A stretch of DNA of 59,326 nt, from contig QKEK01000186.1 in assembly GCA_003251775.1 (NCBI GenBank), positions 1 to 59,326 on the forward strand, in the 5' to 3' direction. Every line of letters starts with the position of its first letter. Positions within the stretch are counted from its first letter, which is position 1. This document shows, piece after piece, positions 1 to 8,649 of the stretch. The notes beneath the pieces were generated by a model. That model worked only from the letters and a program-made list of their open reading frames with translations. It had not been told where the DNA came from and did not search any database. The position numbers were made by a program, and so were the translations under genes. This DNA is from Clostridia bacterium (GTDB lineage: Bacteria > Bacillota > Clostridia > DSM-8532 > SZUA-474).

Positions 1-755
1 ATTGAGCTCTCGTTCCTAACAAACGGCTTATCAAATACTGAGTTTAGGAAAATAGCTCTCTTTTCTCCCTCAATCAAAAACTGCACCTTATTTACGCCAT
101 CTAATTCTGTATATGTGTTAACGATAGAATCCAGAGTAATAAGCTCTCCTGCTGAACCACTGTTATTACCGCTAATAAATTCTTCTGTCAAATCAAGTAC
201 ACATGTCCCATTCTCTATTCTACCTGAAAGTAATTTTGCTGATTTGGGTATCATTGATACCAATTCCTTATCAGGAGTGTTTTTTAATAGCTCAAAAATA
301 TATTGTATATCTTTTACTTTATCGTTGTCAACTGTATATTCGTATCCAATAACTCCTACTGCCATTTTATCACCATAATAAACAATCAATTTGCTACTCT
401 CTGAAGTCCCCTTACTAGTCTCAGTAGTTTGCTTGCTACTCTCTGGAGTTTGCTTTGTGTCTAGCTGCCTTTGTGATTCATTATTGGCTTTATCAGTAGC
501 CTTATTTTCCTGACTTAAATTAGTATTTTCTAAATTATTAACCTTATTTTCGTCTTTATTATTTCCATCTTTTAGTTCAAGAGTTTGAGATTCTTCATTT
601 GATAGCCTTTGCTCATCATTTATAAAATATGACTGTACTACTTTAAAGGTTTTTACTGTATCGGAAATAATATGCTTTACATTTCCCTCAGCAATATAAT
701 ACCCTAACATTACTCCAAGTATAAATAATAGAAAAACTAAGCCCGCCTTTTTCAT
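1..755 (-). CDS. GerMN-domain protein, partial (3' end outside window)
   Basis: The reading frame opens at ATG 755 and stays open to base 1, so at least 251 residues are present and the C-terminus is missing. A hydrophobic segment at about residues 6-22 looks like a signal anchor. A low-complexity Ser/Thr/Asn/Lys/Glu linker follows (about 45-121). From about residue 123 there is a globular part that resembles the GerMN domain (pattern around KLLSGRIENGTCVLDLTEEF, then a Ser-Ala-Gly-Glu helix). GerMN domains occur in spore germination and sporulation lipoproteins and in some cell-wall proteins. No lipobox Cys is seen, so this looks membrane-anchored. The start is supported by GGAG 8 nt upstream. 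Exact role unknown. Confidence 0.75.
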   Translation of the reverse strand, partial: MKKAGLVFLLFILGVMLGYYIAEGNVKHIISDTVKTFKVVQSYFINDEQRLSNEESQTLELKDGNNKDENKVNNLENTNLSQENKATDKANNESQRQLDTKQTPESSKQTTETSKGTSESSKLIVYYGDKMAVGVIGYEYTVDNDKVKDIQYIFELLKNTPDKELVSMIPKSAKLLSGRIENGTCVLDLTEEFISGNNSGSAGELITLDSIVNTYTELDGVNKVQFLIEGEKRAIFLNSVFDKPFVRNESS

Positions 756-1066
756 TAAACTACTCCATTTATTTTAAACCATTGTGCTATATTAATGTAC
801 ACAGGTATATGCTACACCAACATATATCTATGCACTTAAATCTCCTAAGTAAATTGTACAATAATTAGATACAGTATTTCAATGAAATTTTCTATTTTTA
901 ATAAATTTCTAATATGATAGTAAGCAATTCAGCCCCCATCAACAAATAGTTTCAAAATTAAAGTATATAATTTTTATTAAAAAGTGCCAAATAAGCTGAG
1001 AGACAGCATAAACACAACGGATACTGGTAACTATTCAGACAATAATTTTATATATGCTTTACTGTT
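756..1066. other. Non-coding spacer between GerMN gene and cbiA
   Basis: About 310 bases with no open frame of note. It must hold the promoter of the GerMN gene. A weak GCTG-tctct-CAGC hairpin on the minus strand near 995-1010 is not followed by a clean T run, so I do not call it a terminator. Confidence 0.5.
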
Positions 1067-1140
1067 GCTTTTAAGCACTTATATGAGGACTTGAGACTTA
1101 TTTGTTTATGTAGCAAGGCTTCATATAATTGCTTAAAAGC
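1067..1140. repeat. 74-bp palindromic element at the cbiA 3' end
   Basis: Arms 1067-1093 and 1114-1140 are inverted copies matching at 24 of 27 positions (left arm begins GCTTTTAAGCAC), with a 20-nt loop. The right arm contains the cbiA stop codon (1133-1135). The left arm matches the right end of the larger palindrome at 32390-32597 at 26 of 29 positions, so the two are related. In the cbiA transcript it would fold into a stable 3' hairpin. It may be a small non-autonomous (MITE- or REP-like) element; no transposase is present. Confidence 0.75.
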
Positions 1141-2536
1141 TAACTTCATACCCATAGCATTTTTTCATAAAATGACGAGCAAATTGAATGTTTGAATAAA
1201 AATGAATATGTGCATACGCTGCAAGAACATTTTTATATTTATAGCCACAGCTCCAGCTTTTTTTAGTATTTGCAGCCTTGCTTACCTGATAGACTCGCTC
1301 AATCTCAGCATTCATATCTATATTTGAGTGATGAAATTCATGTGCTTTAAGTGAGATTTCTTTTTCCATATAATCAACATTAACATATCCAAAGCGTTGA
1401 AGCTTTTTTGTCATAAAGCTTTTCCCTGGAAAAACTCCAGCCATATTATAGCAACAGCCATCAAGAGTCTTTATTTCCTCACAAAGATACATAAGTCCCC
1501 CACATTCCGCATATATAGGCATATCACTCTCAGCGGCAGATTTTATGTTCTCTAGCATCTTTTTGTTTTCTGACAATTCTTTTGCAAACACCTCGGGAAA
1601 ACCACCACCAAGCATAATTCCAGATATATTATCTGGAAGAGCGGCATCCTTAAGAGGGCTGAAGTATATAATCTCAGCTCCCATTTCCTCAAGCAGGTCA
1701 ATATTATCCTGATAATAAAAATTAAAAGCCTTATCCATTGCTATCGCAATTCGTAGTGTCGAGTTTTTTTGTGGTACTCTATTTGTATCTATTAAAGGCA
1801 TATCAACAAGAGGGAAAAGCTCAGGCTTTTGGTAGACCAGTTCACCAGAGTTTCTGGCGATATCAAGCAACGAAGGAATATCAAAGGAATGCTCAATTTG
1901 TTCAACCAACAGCTCAAGCCTTTTATCAAGCACATCAAGCTCCTCTGCTGGCACCAAGCCTAAATGCCGACTTTCTAGGGCATACTCACATTTTTGAGGT
2001 AGGTATCCGCAGACCTTAATTTTGCAATGCTCCTCAACTATTTTTTTAAGATGAAGATACAAGGCTTCTGAATTAACATTGTTAAGTATAACGCCCTCAA
2101 CCCTTAAATCTGAGTGAAAATCCATGAAGCCCTTAATCACGGCTGCAATGCTTAGCGACATACCCTTGGCATTGACAACAAGAATTATCGGTACATCAAG
2201 AAGAACAGATACATGAGCTGTGCTCCCAGTAATGCTATTACCTCCAAGTCCGTCATATAGTCCCATTACCCCCTCTATCACCGAGATATCAGCCTTAGCA
2301 TTACTCTTTTCATAAAGATATTTAACCACATCTCCCTCAAGCAAAAAGCTATCTAGATTTCTGGAGGCATTGCCAGTAACATGCTTATGAAACATCGGGT
2401 CAATATAATCTGGCCCTACCTTATAGGACTGCACCTTTAAGCCCCTTATAACAAGTGCTTTTAATAATCCCATAGTAACAGTTGTCTTTCCACACCCGCT
2501 ATTTGTAGCTGCTATGATAATGCCTGGTCTTTTCAC
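1133..2536 (-). CDS. cbiA: Cobyrinate a,c-diamide synthase CbiA
   Basis: ATP- and glutamine-dependent amidation of the a and c side chains of cobyrinate, in the cytoplasm. The 467-residue length is normal. The N-terminal dethiobiotin-synthetase-like ATPase has the P-loop GCGKT (14-18). The C-terminal class I glutaminase domain has the nucleophile Cys345 in YAECGG and a later AYAHIHF histidine motif. The start is GTG 2536, chosen for GGAGG 9 nt upstream. It is the last gene of the cluster, after cbiX. The glutamine-amidating partner for the other side chains (cbiP) is not in the window. CobB of the aerobic route is the same family, but the neighbours point to CbiA. Confidence 0.95.
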   Translation of the reverse strand: MKRPGIIIAATNSGCGKTTVTMGLLKALVIRGLKVQSYKVGPDYIDPMFHKHVTGNASRNLDSFLLEGDVVKYLYEKSNAKADISVIEGVMGLYDGLGGNSITGSTAHVSVLLDVPIILVVNAKGMSLSIAAVIKGFMDFHSDLRVEGVILNNVNSEALYLHLKKIVEEHCKIKVCGYLPQKCEYALESRHLGLVPAEELDVLDKRLELLVEQIEHSFDIPSLLDIARNSGELVYQKPELFPLVDMPLIDTNRVPQKNSTLRIAIAMDKAFNFYYQDNIDLLEEMGAEIIYFSPLKDAALPDNISGIMLGGGFPEVFAKELSENKKMLENIKSAAESDMPIYAECGGLMYLCEEIKTLDGCCYNMAGVFPGKSFMTKKLQRFGYVNVDYMEKEISLKAHEFHHSNIDMNAEIERVYQVSKAANTKKSWSCGYKYKNVLAAYAHIHFYSNIQFARHFMKKCYGYEVSF

Positions 2537-2601
2537 GCTTTTTTGCCTCCTTTATAGCATACTTCATTTAGGTTTGCCTCATATGTGCTATTATTTGTTT
2601 A

Positions 2602-2961
2602 TTATATAGCGTTCACACGATCAATTATAATGTCTGCAATCCTTGAATCATCTCCTATGTGCTTTGCCATAAGTATTTCAATATTGGGGTATTTTTTCTT
2701 AATAGCCTCTAATTCATTTGGAATATCCTCTGTAACATGTACACCATCGAATAAAAACATGGGCATTACCTTAATTATGATTGCTCCCATTTCAACAAGC
2801 TTATTAATACCTACCTCTAGATTTTGCTCTGAGAATTGCAGATAAGCAGAGGCGATTAATCTTCTACCTGTTTTTTCAATAACCTTATTAGTCAATGAGT
2901 CTAATATCCTTTCAGTTTCAACCTTTTTACTCCCATGAGCTAATATTAATATTCCTTCCAT
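2602..2961 (-). CDS. cbiX: Sirohydrochlorin cobaltochelatase, short form (CbiX-S)
   Basis: Inserts Co2+ into sirohydrochlorin, the step that commits to the anaerobic B12 route. At 119 residues it is the short, homodimeric form. The expected metal-binding histidines are His9 (AHGS) and His75 (DGVH). ATG 2961 is preferred over TTG 2967 because AAAGGAAG, which lies inside the last codons of hemL, is spaced correctly only for the ATG. The hemL stop overlaps the upstream TTG, so the two genes are translationally close. No CbiK is seen, so this is the only chelatase candidate here. SirB-type iron insertion for siroheme cannot be excluded from sequence alone. Confidence 0.88.
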   Translation of the reverse strand: MEGILILAHGSKKVETERILDSLTNKVIEKTGRRLIASAYLQFSEQNLEVGINKLVEMGAIIIKVMPMFLFDGVHVTEDIPNELEAIKKKYPNIEILMAKHIGDDSRIADIIIDRVNAI

Positions 2962-2963
2962 AT

Positions 2964-4271
2964 TCAACTTCCTTTCATTTTTGCTTTTATTCTCTTTAAA
3001 TTACTCTTTATAGCCTTTATAGTCTCACCTATATCCTCTTCACTATGTGCTTCTGACACAAACATAGCCTCATAACGGCTTGGTGCTAAGTAAATACCAT
3101 CCTCAAGCATATATTTAAAGTATTGATTAAACACCACTGCGTCTGAGCTTGAGGCAGATTCAAAATCAACAACCTTCTTGTTTGTAAAAAACGGATTTAG
3201 CAATGAGCCTACACAATTCACCACAAGAGGTATGTCATATTCCCCTGCCGCCTCTATGAATGCATTCTCCAGCTGTTTCGCCTTTGCGTTTAAGGAGTCA
3301 TAAATCTTCGGATTATTCTTTAGTACTCTTAACGTAGCTATACCAGCCGCCATTGCTACTGGATTACCTGATAGCGTACCAGCCTGATATACTGGTCCCA
3401 CGGGTGAAATCAAGTCCATAATTCTTTTACTTCCACCATATGCACCAACAGGCATCCCTCCACCAATTATCTTACCAAAAACTGATAAATCGGGGGTTAT
3501 GTTAAAATATCCCTGTGCCCCGCTATAACCTAATCTAAAACCAGTGATAACCTCATCAAAAATCAGTAACGCACCATATTGTGCCGTCAATTCACGTAAC
3601 CCTTTTAAAAAGCCTTCTTGCGGAGGTACAACTCCCATATTGCCAACAACAGGCTCAATAATCACTGCTGCTATCTCTTCTCCACATGCCTTAAATATAC
3701 CCTCTACCTGATCAATTTTATTATAGGTGGCAGTTAAGGTGTTTTTCGCATAGTCCTTTGGAACGCCAGAGCTATCAGGCTCTCCAAAGGTCAAGGCTCC
3801 CGAGCCTGCTTTAACCAGTAGTCCATCTGAATGCCCATGATAGCACCCCTCAAACTTCAGAATTTTATCCCTCCCTGTAAATCCACGTGCTAGTCTTATA
3901 GCACTCATTACGGCTTCTGTTCCAGAGCTGACCATTCTAACCTTCTCAACTGATGGCACTGCTTCACAAATCATCTCTGCAAGTACCACCTCCCTTTCTG
4001 TAGGTGCTCCGAAGCTTGTCCCCTCCTGTGCAGCAATAGTAATCTCTTCTATAATCTCCTCACGTGCGTGTCCCAAAATCATAGGTCCCCATGAACAAAT
4101 ATAATCTATATACTTATTTCCATCTACATCGTAGACACAAGCTCCTTTTGCACGCTTAATAAATGGTGGTGTCATACCAACCGCTCTAAATGCTCTAACA
4201 GGGCTGTTCACCCCTCCTGGAATTACTTCTAATGCACGTTCAAATAAGTCCCTTGAAATTCTAGTCTCCAT
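2964..4271 (-). CDS. hemL: Glutamate-1-semialdehyde 2,1-aminomutase HemL
   Basis: PLP enzyme converting glutamate-1-semialdehyde to 5-aminolevulinate, the second step of the C5 route after HemA. Length 435 is typical. The PLP lysine is Lys267 in SVFGKIIGGGMPVG, with Asp239 in the IFDE motif and the SSGTEA phosphate-binding loop at 115-120. The ATG start has AAGGTG 5 nt upstream. The gene sits between hemB and cbiX. The 124-bp spacer to hemB is filled with a 27-bp tandem repeat. Confidence 0.96.
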   Translation of the reverse strand: METRISRDLFERALEVIPGGVNSPVRAFRAVGMTPPFIKRAKGACVYDVDGNKYIDYICSWGPMILGHAREEIIEEITIAAQEGTSFGAPTEREVVLAEMICEAVPSVEKVRMVSSGTEAVMSAIRLARGFTGRDKILKFEGCYHGHSDGLLVKAGSGALTFGEPDSSGVPKDYAKNTLTATYNKIDQVEGIFKACGEEIAAVIIEPVVGNMGVVPPQEGFLKGLRELTAQYGALLIFDEVITGFRLGYSGAQGYFNITPDLSVFGKIIGGGMPVGAYGGSKRIMDLISPVGPVYQAGTLSGNPVAMAAGIATLRVLKNNPKIYDSLNAKAKQLENAFIEAAGEYDIPLVVNCVGSLLNPFFTNKKVVDFESASSSDAVVFNQYFKYMLEDGIYLAPSRYEAMFVSEAHSEEDIGETIKAIKSNLKRIKAKMKGS

Positions 4272-4326
4272 ATGGTCACCTTCCCTTAACTTAATCCCTT
4301 AGCTCTTCTTATCTCGTAAAAATTCC

Positions 4327-4407
4327 TTTGCTCTTCTTGCCTCTCTTAACTCATTTGCTCATCTTGCCTCTCTTAACTCATTTGCTCTTCTTGCCTCATC
4401 TTAATTC
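4327..4407. repeat. 27-bp tandem repeat at the hemB-hemL junction
   Basis: Two units, 4327-4353 and 4354-4380, differ at one base. A third partial unit (4381-4407) runs into the 3' end of hemB. The hemB stop (4396-4398) lies in the third unit, and each unit repeats a TGA stop context on the minus strand. This looks like slippage duplication of the hemB tail. It separates hemB from the hemL ribosome binding site. Confidence 0.85.
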
Positions 4408-5388
4408 CTTTAATCCATAAGCCTCTTCCCTAAGCCATCTAGCAATATCCTTTGAATAATAAGTAATAATAATATCTGCTCCTGCTCTCTTCATTGAAAT
4501 AACACATTCCATAACTGCTTTTTTCTCATCAAGCCAACCTTTTTCAACTGCAGCCTTAATCATTGCATACTCACCACTTACATGATATGCGGCTATTGGT
4601 ATATAAAAATGGTGATCTATTTCATTTATAATATCCAGATAAGAAAGTGCAGGCTTAACCATAATAATATCTGCTCCCTCTTCTATATCAAGCTCAACCT
4701 CTCTAATGGCTTCCTTCTTATTACAGTAGTCCATCTGATATGTCTTTCTATCTCCAAATGAAGGTGCAGATTGTGCCGCCTCTCTAAATGGAGAATAGAA
4801 TGAGGAGGCATACTTTGCACTATATGACATAATAGCAACATCCGTATATCCATGTTTATCCATACCATTTCGGATAGCTTTAACCCTACCGTCCATCATA
4901 TCTGAGGGTGCAATTATATCAGCTCCTGCTCTAGCATAGCTAATAGCTGACTTTACTAGCAGCTCAACCGTCTCATCATTTAAAATCTTATTATCCTTTA
5001 TAACACCACAATGACCATGGCTGGTATACTCACACAAACATACATCAGCAGCTACCAGTAATTCTGGATGCCTTTCCTTTACCGCCTTAATTGCTCTTTG
5101 AATTAATCCATCAGGGTTATAACACTCTGAACCTGATAAATCCTTTTTATTGGTTACACCAAACAAAAGAATCGCTGGTATCCCTAATTGTATAACCTCA
5201 TCTAGTTCTATAAGCAGCGTATCTATTGAAAAATGGTATACACCAGGCATAGAAGAAATCTCATTAACAACACCTTTTCCCTCAACCACAAAAAGTGGAT
5301 AAATAAGATTCTCGGCTGTAAGTCTTGTTTCTCTTACTAACGCCCGCATACCATCATTCACTCTTAATCTACGTGGTCTCTTTACCAT
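4396..5388 (-). CDS. hemB: Porphobilinogen synthase (ALA dehydratase) HemB
   Basis: Condenses two 5-aminolevulinates to porphobilinogen. 330 residues. Schiff-base lysines are Lys192 ([10 protein letters not shown]) and Lys245 (IMVKPALSY). Cys117, Cys119 and Cys127 in [14 protein letters not shown] form the zinc site, so this is the Zn-dependent type. The ATG start has AGGGGTGG just upstream. It follows cobA-hemD in the transcript with an 89-nt gap. The 3' end coincides with the tandem repeat described separately. Confidence 0.96.
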   Translation of the reverse strand: MVKRPRRLRVNDGMRALVRETRLTAENLIYPLFVVEGKGVVNEISSMPGVYHFSIDTLLIELDEVIQLGIPAILLFGVTNKKDLSGSECYNPDGLIQRAIKAVKERHPELLVAADVCLCEYTSHGHCGVIKDNKILNDETVELLVKSAISYARAGADIIAPSDMMDGRVKAIRNGMDKHGYTDVAIMSYSAKYASSFYSPFREAAQSAPSFGDRKTYQMDYCNKKEAIREVELDIEEGADIIMVKPALSYLDIINEIDHHFYIPIAAYHVSGEYAMIKAAVEKGWLDEKKAVMECVISMKRAGADIIITYYSKDIARWLREEAYGLKELR

Positions 5389-5477
5389 TTCTCCACCCCT
5401 TTTTAATACTCTAAAAACAATAATCTTCCTAAGCTACCCGTTATCTCTAATAGCATCGCCTCGCCAGCTTAGGCATC

Positions 5478-7007
5478 CTATTCCTTATCATACAGCTTTT
5501 TAACAAGTCCGTCTATAGTGTATTCATCTGCAATTCGACTCACCATAATTCCTTGTTCTTGTGCCGTTTTTGCCGTCACCTTGCCAATACATACAACTTC
5601 AATCCCCTTAAGTAACTGCATCCCTTCACTGCCTATAGCTTTAACAAAATTAATAACAGTTGACGAGCTGGTAAAGGTTATAAAGTTTATACTTCCTTCC
5701 TCAAGTAGCTTAACTATTTCTTGCTTGTTTTGTGCATCAATTTCAGTTTTGTAAACCACTATATCATTAACTAATATTCCTTTATTTATAAGCCCACTGT
5801 AGAGCTCCTTGCTAGCAATATCTGCTCTTGCCATTAGAACCCTTTCACCCTTAGAAACGTGCTTTAGCATTAGCTCTAATAGTGCCTCAGTAGTATAACT
5901 TTCAGGCATTAAGTCAACAGTTAGCCCTAATTCATTTAAGGCTTCAGCTGTTGAAGCCCCAACTGCACATATTTTAATATTTACCAAAGTACGAATATCA
6001 AGCTTCTTCTGCCTCATCCTATTAAAAAAAGCTTTGACTCCATTTACGCTTGTGAAGGCTACCCAGCTATAATTCTTAATGCCATTAAGTGCATTATCGA
6101 AGCTTTCATAATCCTCTGGCTCTGCAATCTTTATTGTAGGAAACTCTATAGCTTCCCCTCCTAATTCCTCTATCCTTGCTATAAGCTGACTTGCTTGTTC
6201 CCTTGCACGGGTTACTAATACTCGTTTGCCTCCTAGTGGCCCGTATGGATACCACCTTAAGCTATCCTTAAGCTTTACAACCTCACCAATAATAATAATC
6301 GCTGGAGACTTAACATCTTCCCTTTGTGCTATTGCTTCAATTGTATCAAGTGTACCAGATATAGTACGCTGTTCATTCGTAGTTCCCTTTTCTATTAATG
6401 CAACTGGAGTCTTCGCACTTTTTCCATACACCATAAGCTTACTTGTAATCTCTGGAAGATTTTTTACCCCCATTAGAAAAACCAGTGTTCCTGTAAGCTT
6501 TGCCAATACCTCAAAGTCTAATATACTTTCTTCCTTCTCTGGTCTTTCATGCCCTGTAATTACATGAAACGAGGAACAAATGTCTCTGTGGGTCACTGGA
6601 ATACCAGCATATGCTGGTACTGATATTGCTGAGGTTACACCAGGGATAATTTCAAATGAGATGCCTTCCTTGACCAGAGCTTCTGCCTCTTCTCCACCTC
6701 TTCCAAACACAAAAGGGTCTCCCCCCTTTACTCTAGCTACACATTTACCCTCAAGTGCTTTCTGTACTAATATTTTGTTTATTTCCTCCTGCGGCACTAT
6801 ATGCTTATCAGGCATTTTCCCAACAAAAATAAACTCAGCATCAGCCTTAGCAAGGTGTTTTATCTTACTGCTTCCCAGCCTGTCATATACTATAACATCT
6901 GCTAATCCTATACACTCCACTGCCTTTAGGGTCATTAATTTATAATCACCAGGACCAGTTCCAATTATATAGACCTTGCCTACTTTCATATTCATATATG
7001 TATCCAT
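5478..7007 (-). CDS. cobA-hemD: CobA-HemD fusion: uroporphyrinogen-III methyltransferase / uroporphyrinogen-III synthase
   Basis: One 509-residue protein carries two consecutive steps. Residues about 9-252 are the SAM-dependent methyltransferase that makes precorrin-2 (GTGPGD near 16-21, GGDPFVFGRGGEE at 95-107). Residues about 259-509 are uroporphyrinogen-III synthase (begins GGKRVLVTRAREQASQL). HemD makes the substrate that CobA consumes, so fusion may channel it; such fusions are known in clostridia. Possible starts are ATG 7007, 6995 or 6989. 7007 fits GAAGG 6 nt upstream, while the family normally begins at the position of 6989. It lies directly after hemC. Confidence 0.94.
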   Translation of the reverse strand: MDTYMNMKVGKVYIIGTGPGDYKLMTLKAVECIGLADVIVYDRLGSSKIKHLAKADAEFIFVGKMPDKHIVPQEEINKILVQKALEGKCVARVKGGDPFVFGRGGEEAEALVKEGISFEIIPGVTSAISVPAYAGIPVTHRDICSSFHVITGHERPEKEESILDFEVLAKLTGTLVFLMGVKNLPEITSKLMVYGKSAKTPVALIEKGTTNEQRTISGTLDTIEAIAQREDVKSPAIIIIGEVVKLKDSLRWYPYGPLGGKRVLVTRAREQASQLIARIEELGGEAIEFPTIKIAEPEDYESFDNALNGIKNYSWVAFTSVNGVKAFFNRMRQKKLDIRTLVNIKICAVGASTAEALNELGLTVDLMPESYTTEALLELMLKHVSKGERVLMARADIASKELYSGLINKGILVNDIVVYKTEIDAQNKQEIVKLLEEGSINFITFTSSSTVINFVKAIGSEGMQLLKGIEVVCIGKVTAKTAQEQGIMVSRIADEYTIDGLVKKLYDKE

Positions 7008-7016
7008 TCCTTTCCT

Positions 7017-7934
7017 TCAGCCTTTTTCTCCATGTGCTTCCGATTTTACCTTTAGTAGCCTTTTTGCCAGTTCTTTTCCTAATTGCTCCGCCTGACTGTT
7101 TTCTCCTGTTATATGCCCCTTAAAAAGCCTATCCATCTCCTCACTTGCAAGCATCCCTGAAAGCTTTAGCTGACTGCCTTCTACTACTGCATATGCGGCA
7201 ATGGGTGTACTACATCCTCCGTTAAGCTCTATCATAAAAGCCCTTTCTGCCTTAACTGATAGTGCAGCTTCCTGACAGTAGATGCTATCATACAAATAAT
7301 CTATATCCTCATGCTTCCTTGTTTCCACACATAAAACCCCTTGACCAACAGCAGGAATCATCTCCTCAGTACTAAAAAAGCTCATATGATGCTTATGTAA
7401 AAGCTCTAATCTCTTTAAGCCAGCTGTTGCTAATACTATCCCATCATAATCCCCACTTATGAGCTTATTAAGTCTTGTAATTACGTTTCCCCTCAAGGTC
7501 TTTATTCGAAAATCTCTTCTAATATCAAGCAACTGTACCTCTCTCCTGACGCTACTTGTACCAATAATACTACCCTTCCTTAATGAGTTAACACTTATAT
7601 CCTCCATTGTTACAAGCACATCCCTAGGATCTTCTCTTTTTGATACTATTTCTATAGTCAAACCCTCTGGCAATTCTGCGGGCATGTCCTTCATGCTATG
7701 AACAGCAATATCTATATCTCCATTTAACAGTGCCTGCTCTAGCTCCTTAATAAACAGACCTTTGCCACCAATCTTGTCTAAACGGGTATCAAGTATTCTG
7801 TCACCCTGTGTTTTTATCTTAACAATCTCAAAATGAAGCTCGGGGTACTTTTTATGAATCTCCTTTAAAACCCAGTTAGTTTGAGTTACCGCCAACGCAC
7901 TTTCCCGAGTTCCTACCTTTATTACCTTTTTCAT
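7017..7934 (-). CDS. hemC: Porphobilinogen deaminase (hydroxymethylbilane synthase) HemC
   Basis: Polymerises four porphobilinogens to hydroxymethylbilane. From ATG 7934 it has 305 residues. The dipyrromethane cofactor Cys is in LNGGCSTPIAA (residue 241 from this start), and the catalytic Asp is in HSMKDMP. ATG 7934 matches the usual family start (KVGTRESALA follows at once), but in-frame ATG 7946 is also possible because the AAAGGA sits directly before it. The leader upstream is a near duplicate of the one before cbiD (see 7932-7984). It precedes cobA-hemD by 9 nt, so the two are co-transcribed. Confidence 0.94.
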   Translation of the reverse strand: MKKVIKVGTRESALAVTQTNWVLKEIHKKYPELHFEIVKIKTQGDRILDTRLDKIGGKGLFIKELEQALLNGDIDIAVHSMKDMPAELPEGLTIEIVSKREDPRDVLVTMEDISVNSLRKGSIIGTSSVRREVQLLDIRRDFRIKTLRGNVITRLNKLISGDYDGIVLATAGLKRLELLHKHHMSFFSTEEMIPAVGQGVLCVETRKHEDIDYLYDSIYCQEAALSVKAERAFMIELNGGCSTPIAAYAVVEGSQLKLSGMLASEEMDRLFKGHITGENSQAEQLGKELAKRLLKVKSEAHGEKG

Positions 7935-7984
7935 ATTTATACTCATTCCTTTCTTCAGGCACAAATCTAGGTTGAAAGAAAATC
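7932..7984 (-). repeat. 53-bp duplicated leader, copy before hemC
   Basis: Matches 16757-16809 (upstream of cbiD) at about 47 of 53 positions. It includes the ribosome binding region (CTGAAGAAAGGAATG on the minus strand) and the start codon. Because it covers exactly the translation initiation region of two separate genes, it is either a duplicated cassette or a conserved mRNA element. Confidence 0.8.
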
Positions 7985-8039
7985 ATAAATTTACACCTTC
8001 TCTATTTAAATCATTTTAATTGGTCATTTTCTTTCAACC
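7970..8039. repeat. Inverted repeat between sirC-like gene and hemC
   Basis: Perfect 14-bp arms (7970-7983 and 8026-8039, GGTTGAAAGAAAAT on the plus strand) separated by 42 nt. It lies wholly in the spacer upstream of hemC. The near arm is part of the duplicated leader; the cbiD copy of the leader lacks the far arm. It could form an intercistronic hairpin affecting hemC translation or mRNA processing. Confidence 0.8.
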
Positions 8040-8061
8040 CTTTAAATCCCCCTAATCATGC

Positions 8062-8649
8062 TTATTTATCACTCTCATTTTGAAATACTTCATTTTTTCT
8101 TATAATATCTTCAAGCCTTTGTTTTTTCAATAAAGCGTTTCCCTCACCCTTTAATATATCCTTACGCTCAGTTTTTAGGACTTTAAGCTTCTCACTAATT
8201 AATTCAGGCAGCATACCCTCTATTTTTTCACGTATTGCTTTTGATAGTGCAGGAAATCCCCCAGATGTAGAAATTCCTATAACCAGCTCATCCCTTTTAA
8301 CAACCGATGGAAAAATAAATGTACATTTATCTGGAGCATCTGCTACATTAACCAAGCAATTTTTTTCAACAGCAAGCTTGTGTATGCTTTCATTTACCCT
8401 TTTATCAGAGGTTGCTGCAATAGCAATAAAGGCATTCTCCAGTGCCTCTGGATAAAAAGTGCTCTCAATATATGTGATGCTCCCTTTTTGAATAAGCATA
8501 GCCAGCTTGTCACTAATATCCGGACTTACGACTACTATATTATCACAAAACTGTAGTAATGTTTCAGTTTTTCTCGTAGCAACCCTACCACCACCAACCA
8601 CAACACATTTTTTATTCTTCAAATCTACAAATAAAGGGAAAGTTGCCAT
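8062..8649 (-). CDS. Precorrin-2 dehydrogenase (CysG N-terminal / SirC-Met8 type)
   Basis: NAD-dependent oxidation of precorrin-2 to sirohydrochlorin, the substrate of CbiX. 195 residues, the length of the stand-alone enzyme. It has a Rossmann NAD site VVGGGRVATRK near residues 17-27 and the SirC/Met8-type region around NVADAPDKCTFIFPSVVKR. Some family members also chelate iron. ATG 8649 is chosen because GGGAGG is 7 nt upstream and it overlaps the cbiJ stop as TGATG. This enzyme sits where the B12 and siroheme routes divide. Confidence 0.9.
   Translation of the reverse strand: MATFPLFVDLKNKKCVVVGGGRVATRKTETLLQFCDNIVVVSPDISDKLAMLIQKGSITYIESTFYPEALENAFIAIAATSDKRVNESIHKLAVEKNCLVNVADAPDKCTFIFPSVVKRDELVIGISTSGGFPALSKAIREKIEGMLPELISEKLKVLKTERKDILKGEGNALLKKQRLEDIIRKNEVFQNESDK

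Noticed and set aside
115..378. Plus-strand open frame of 87 residues
   Set aside because: It is antisense to the partial GerMN gene, whose frame has coherent domain content and a ribosome binding site.
991..1045. GCTGAGAGACAGC...GGATACTGG segment, reminiscent of a TPP riboswitch
   Set aside because: Only short pieces match, order and spacing of the conserved TPP helices are absent, and it is not upstream of a thiamine gene.
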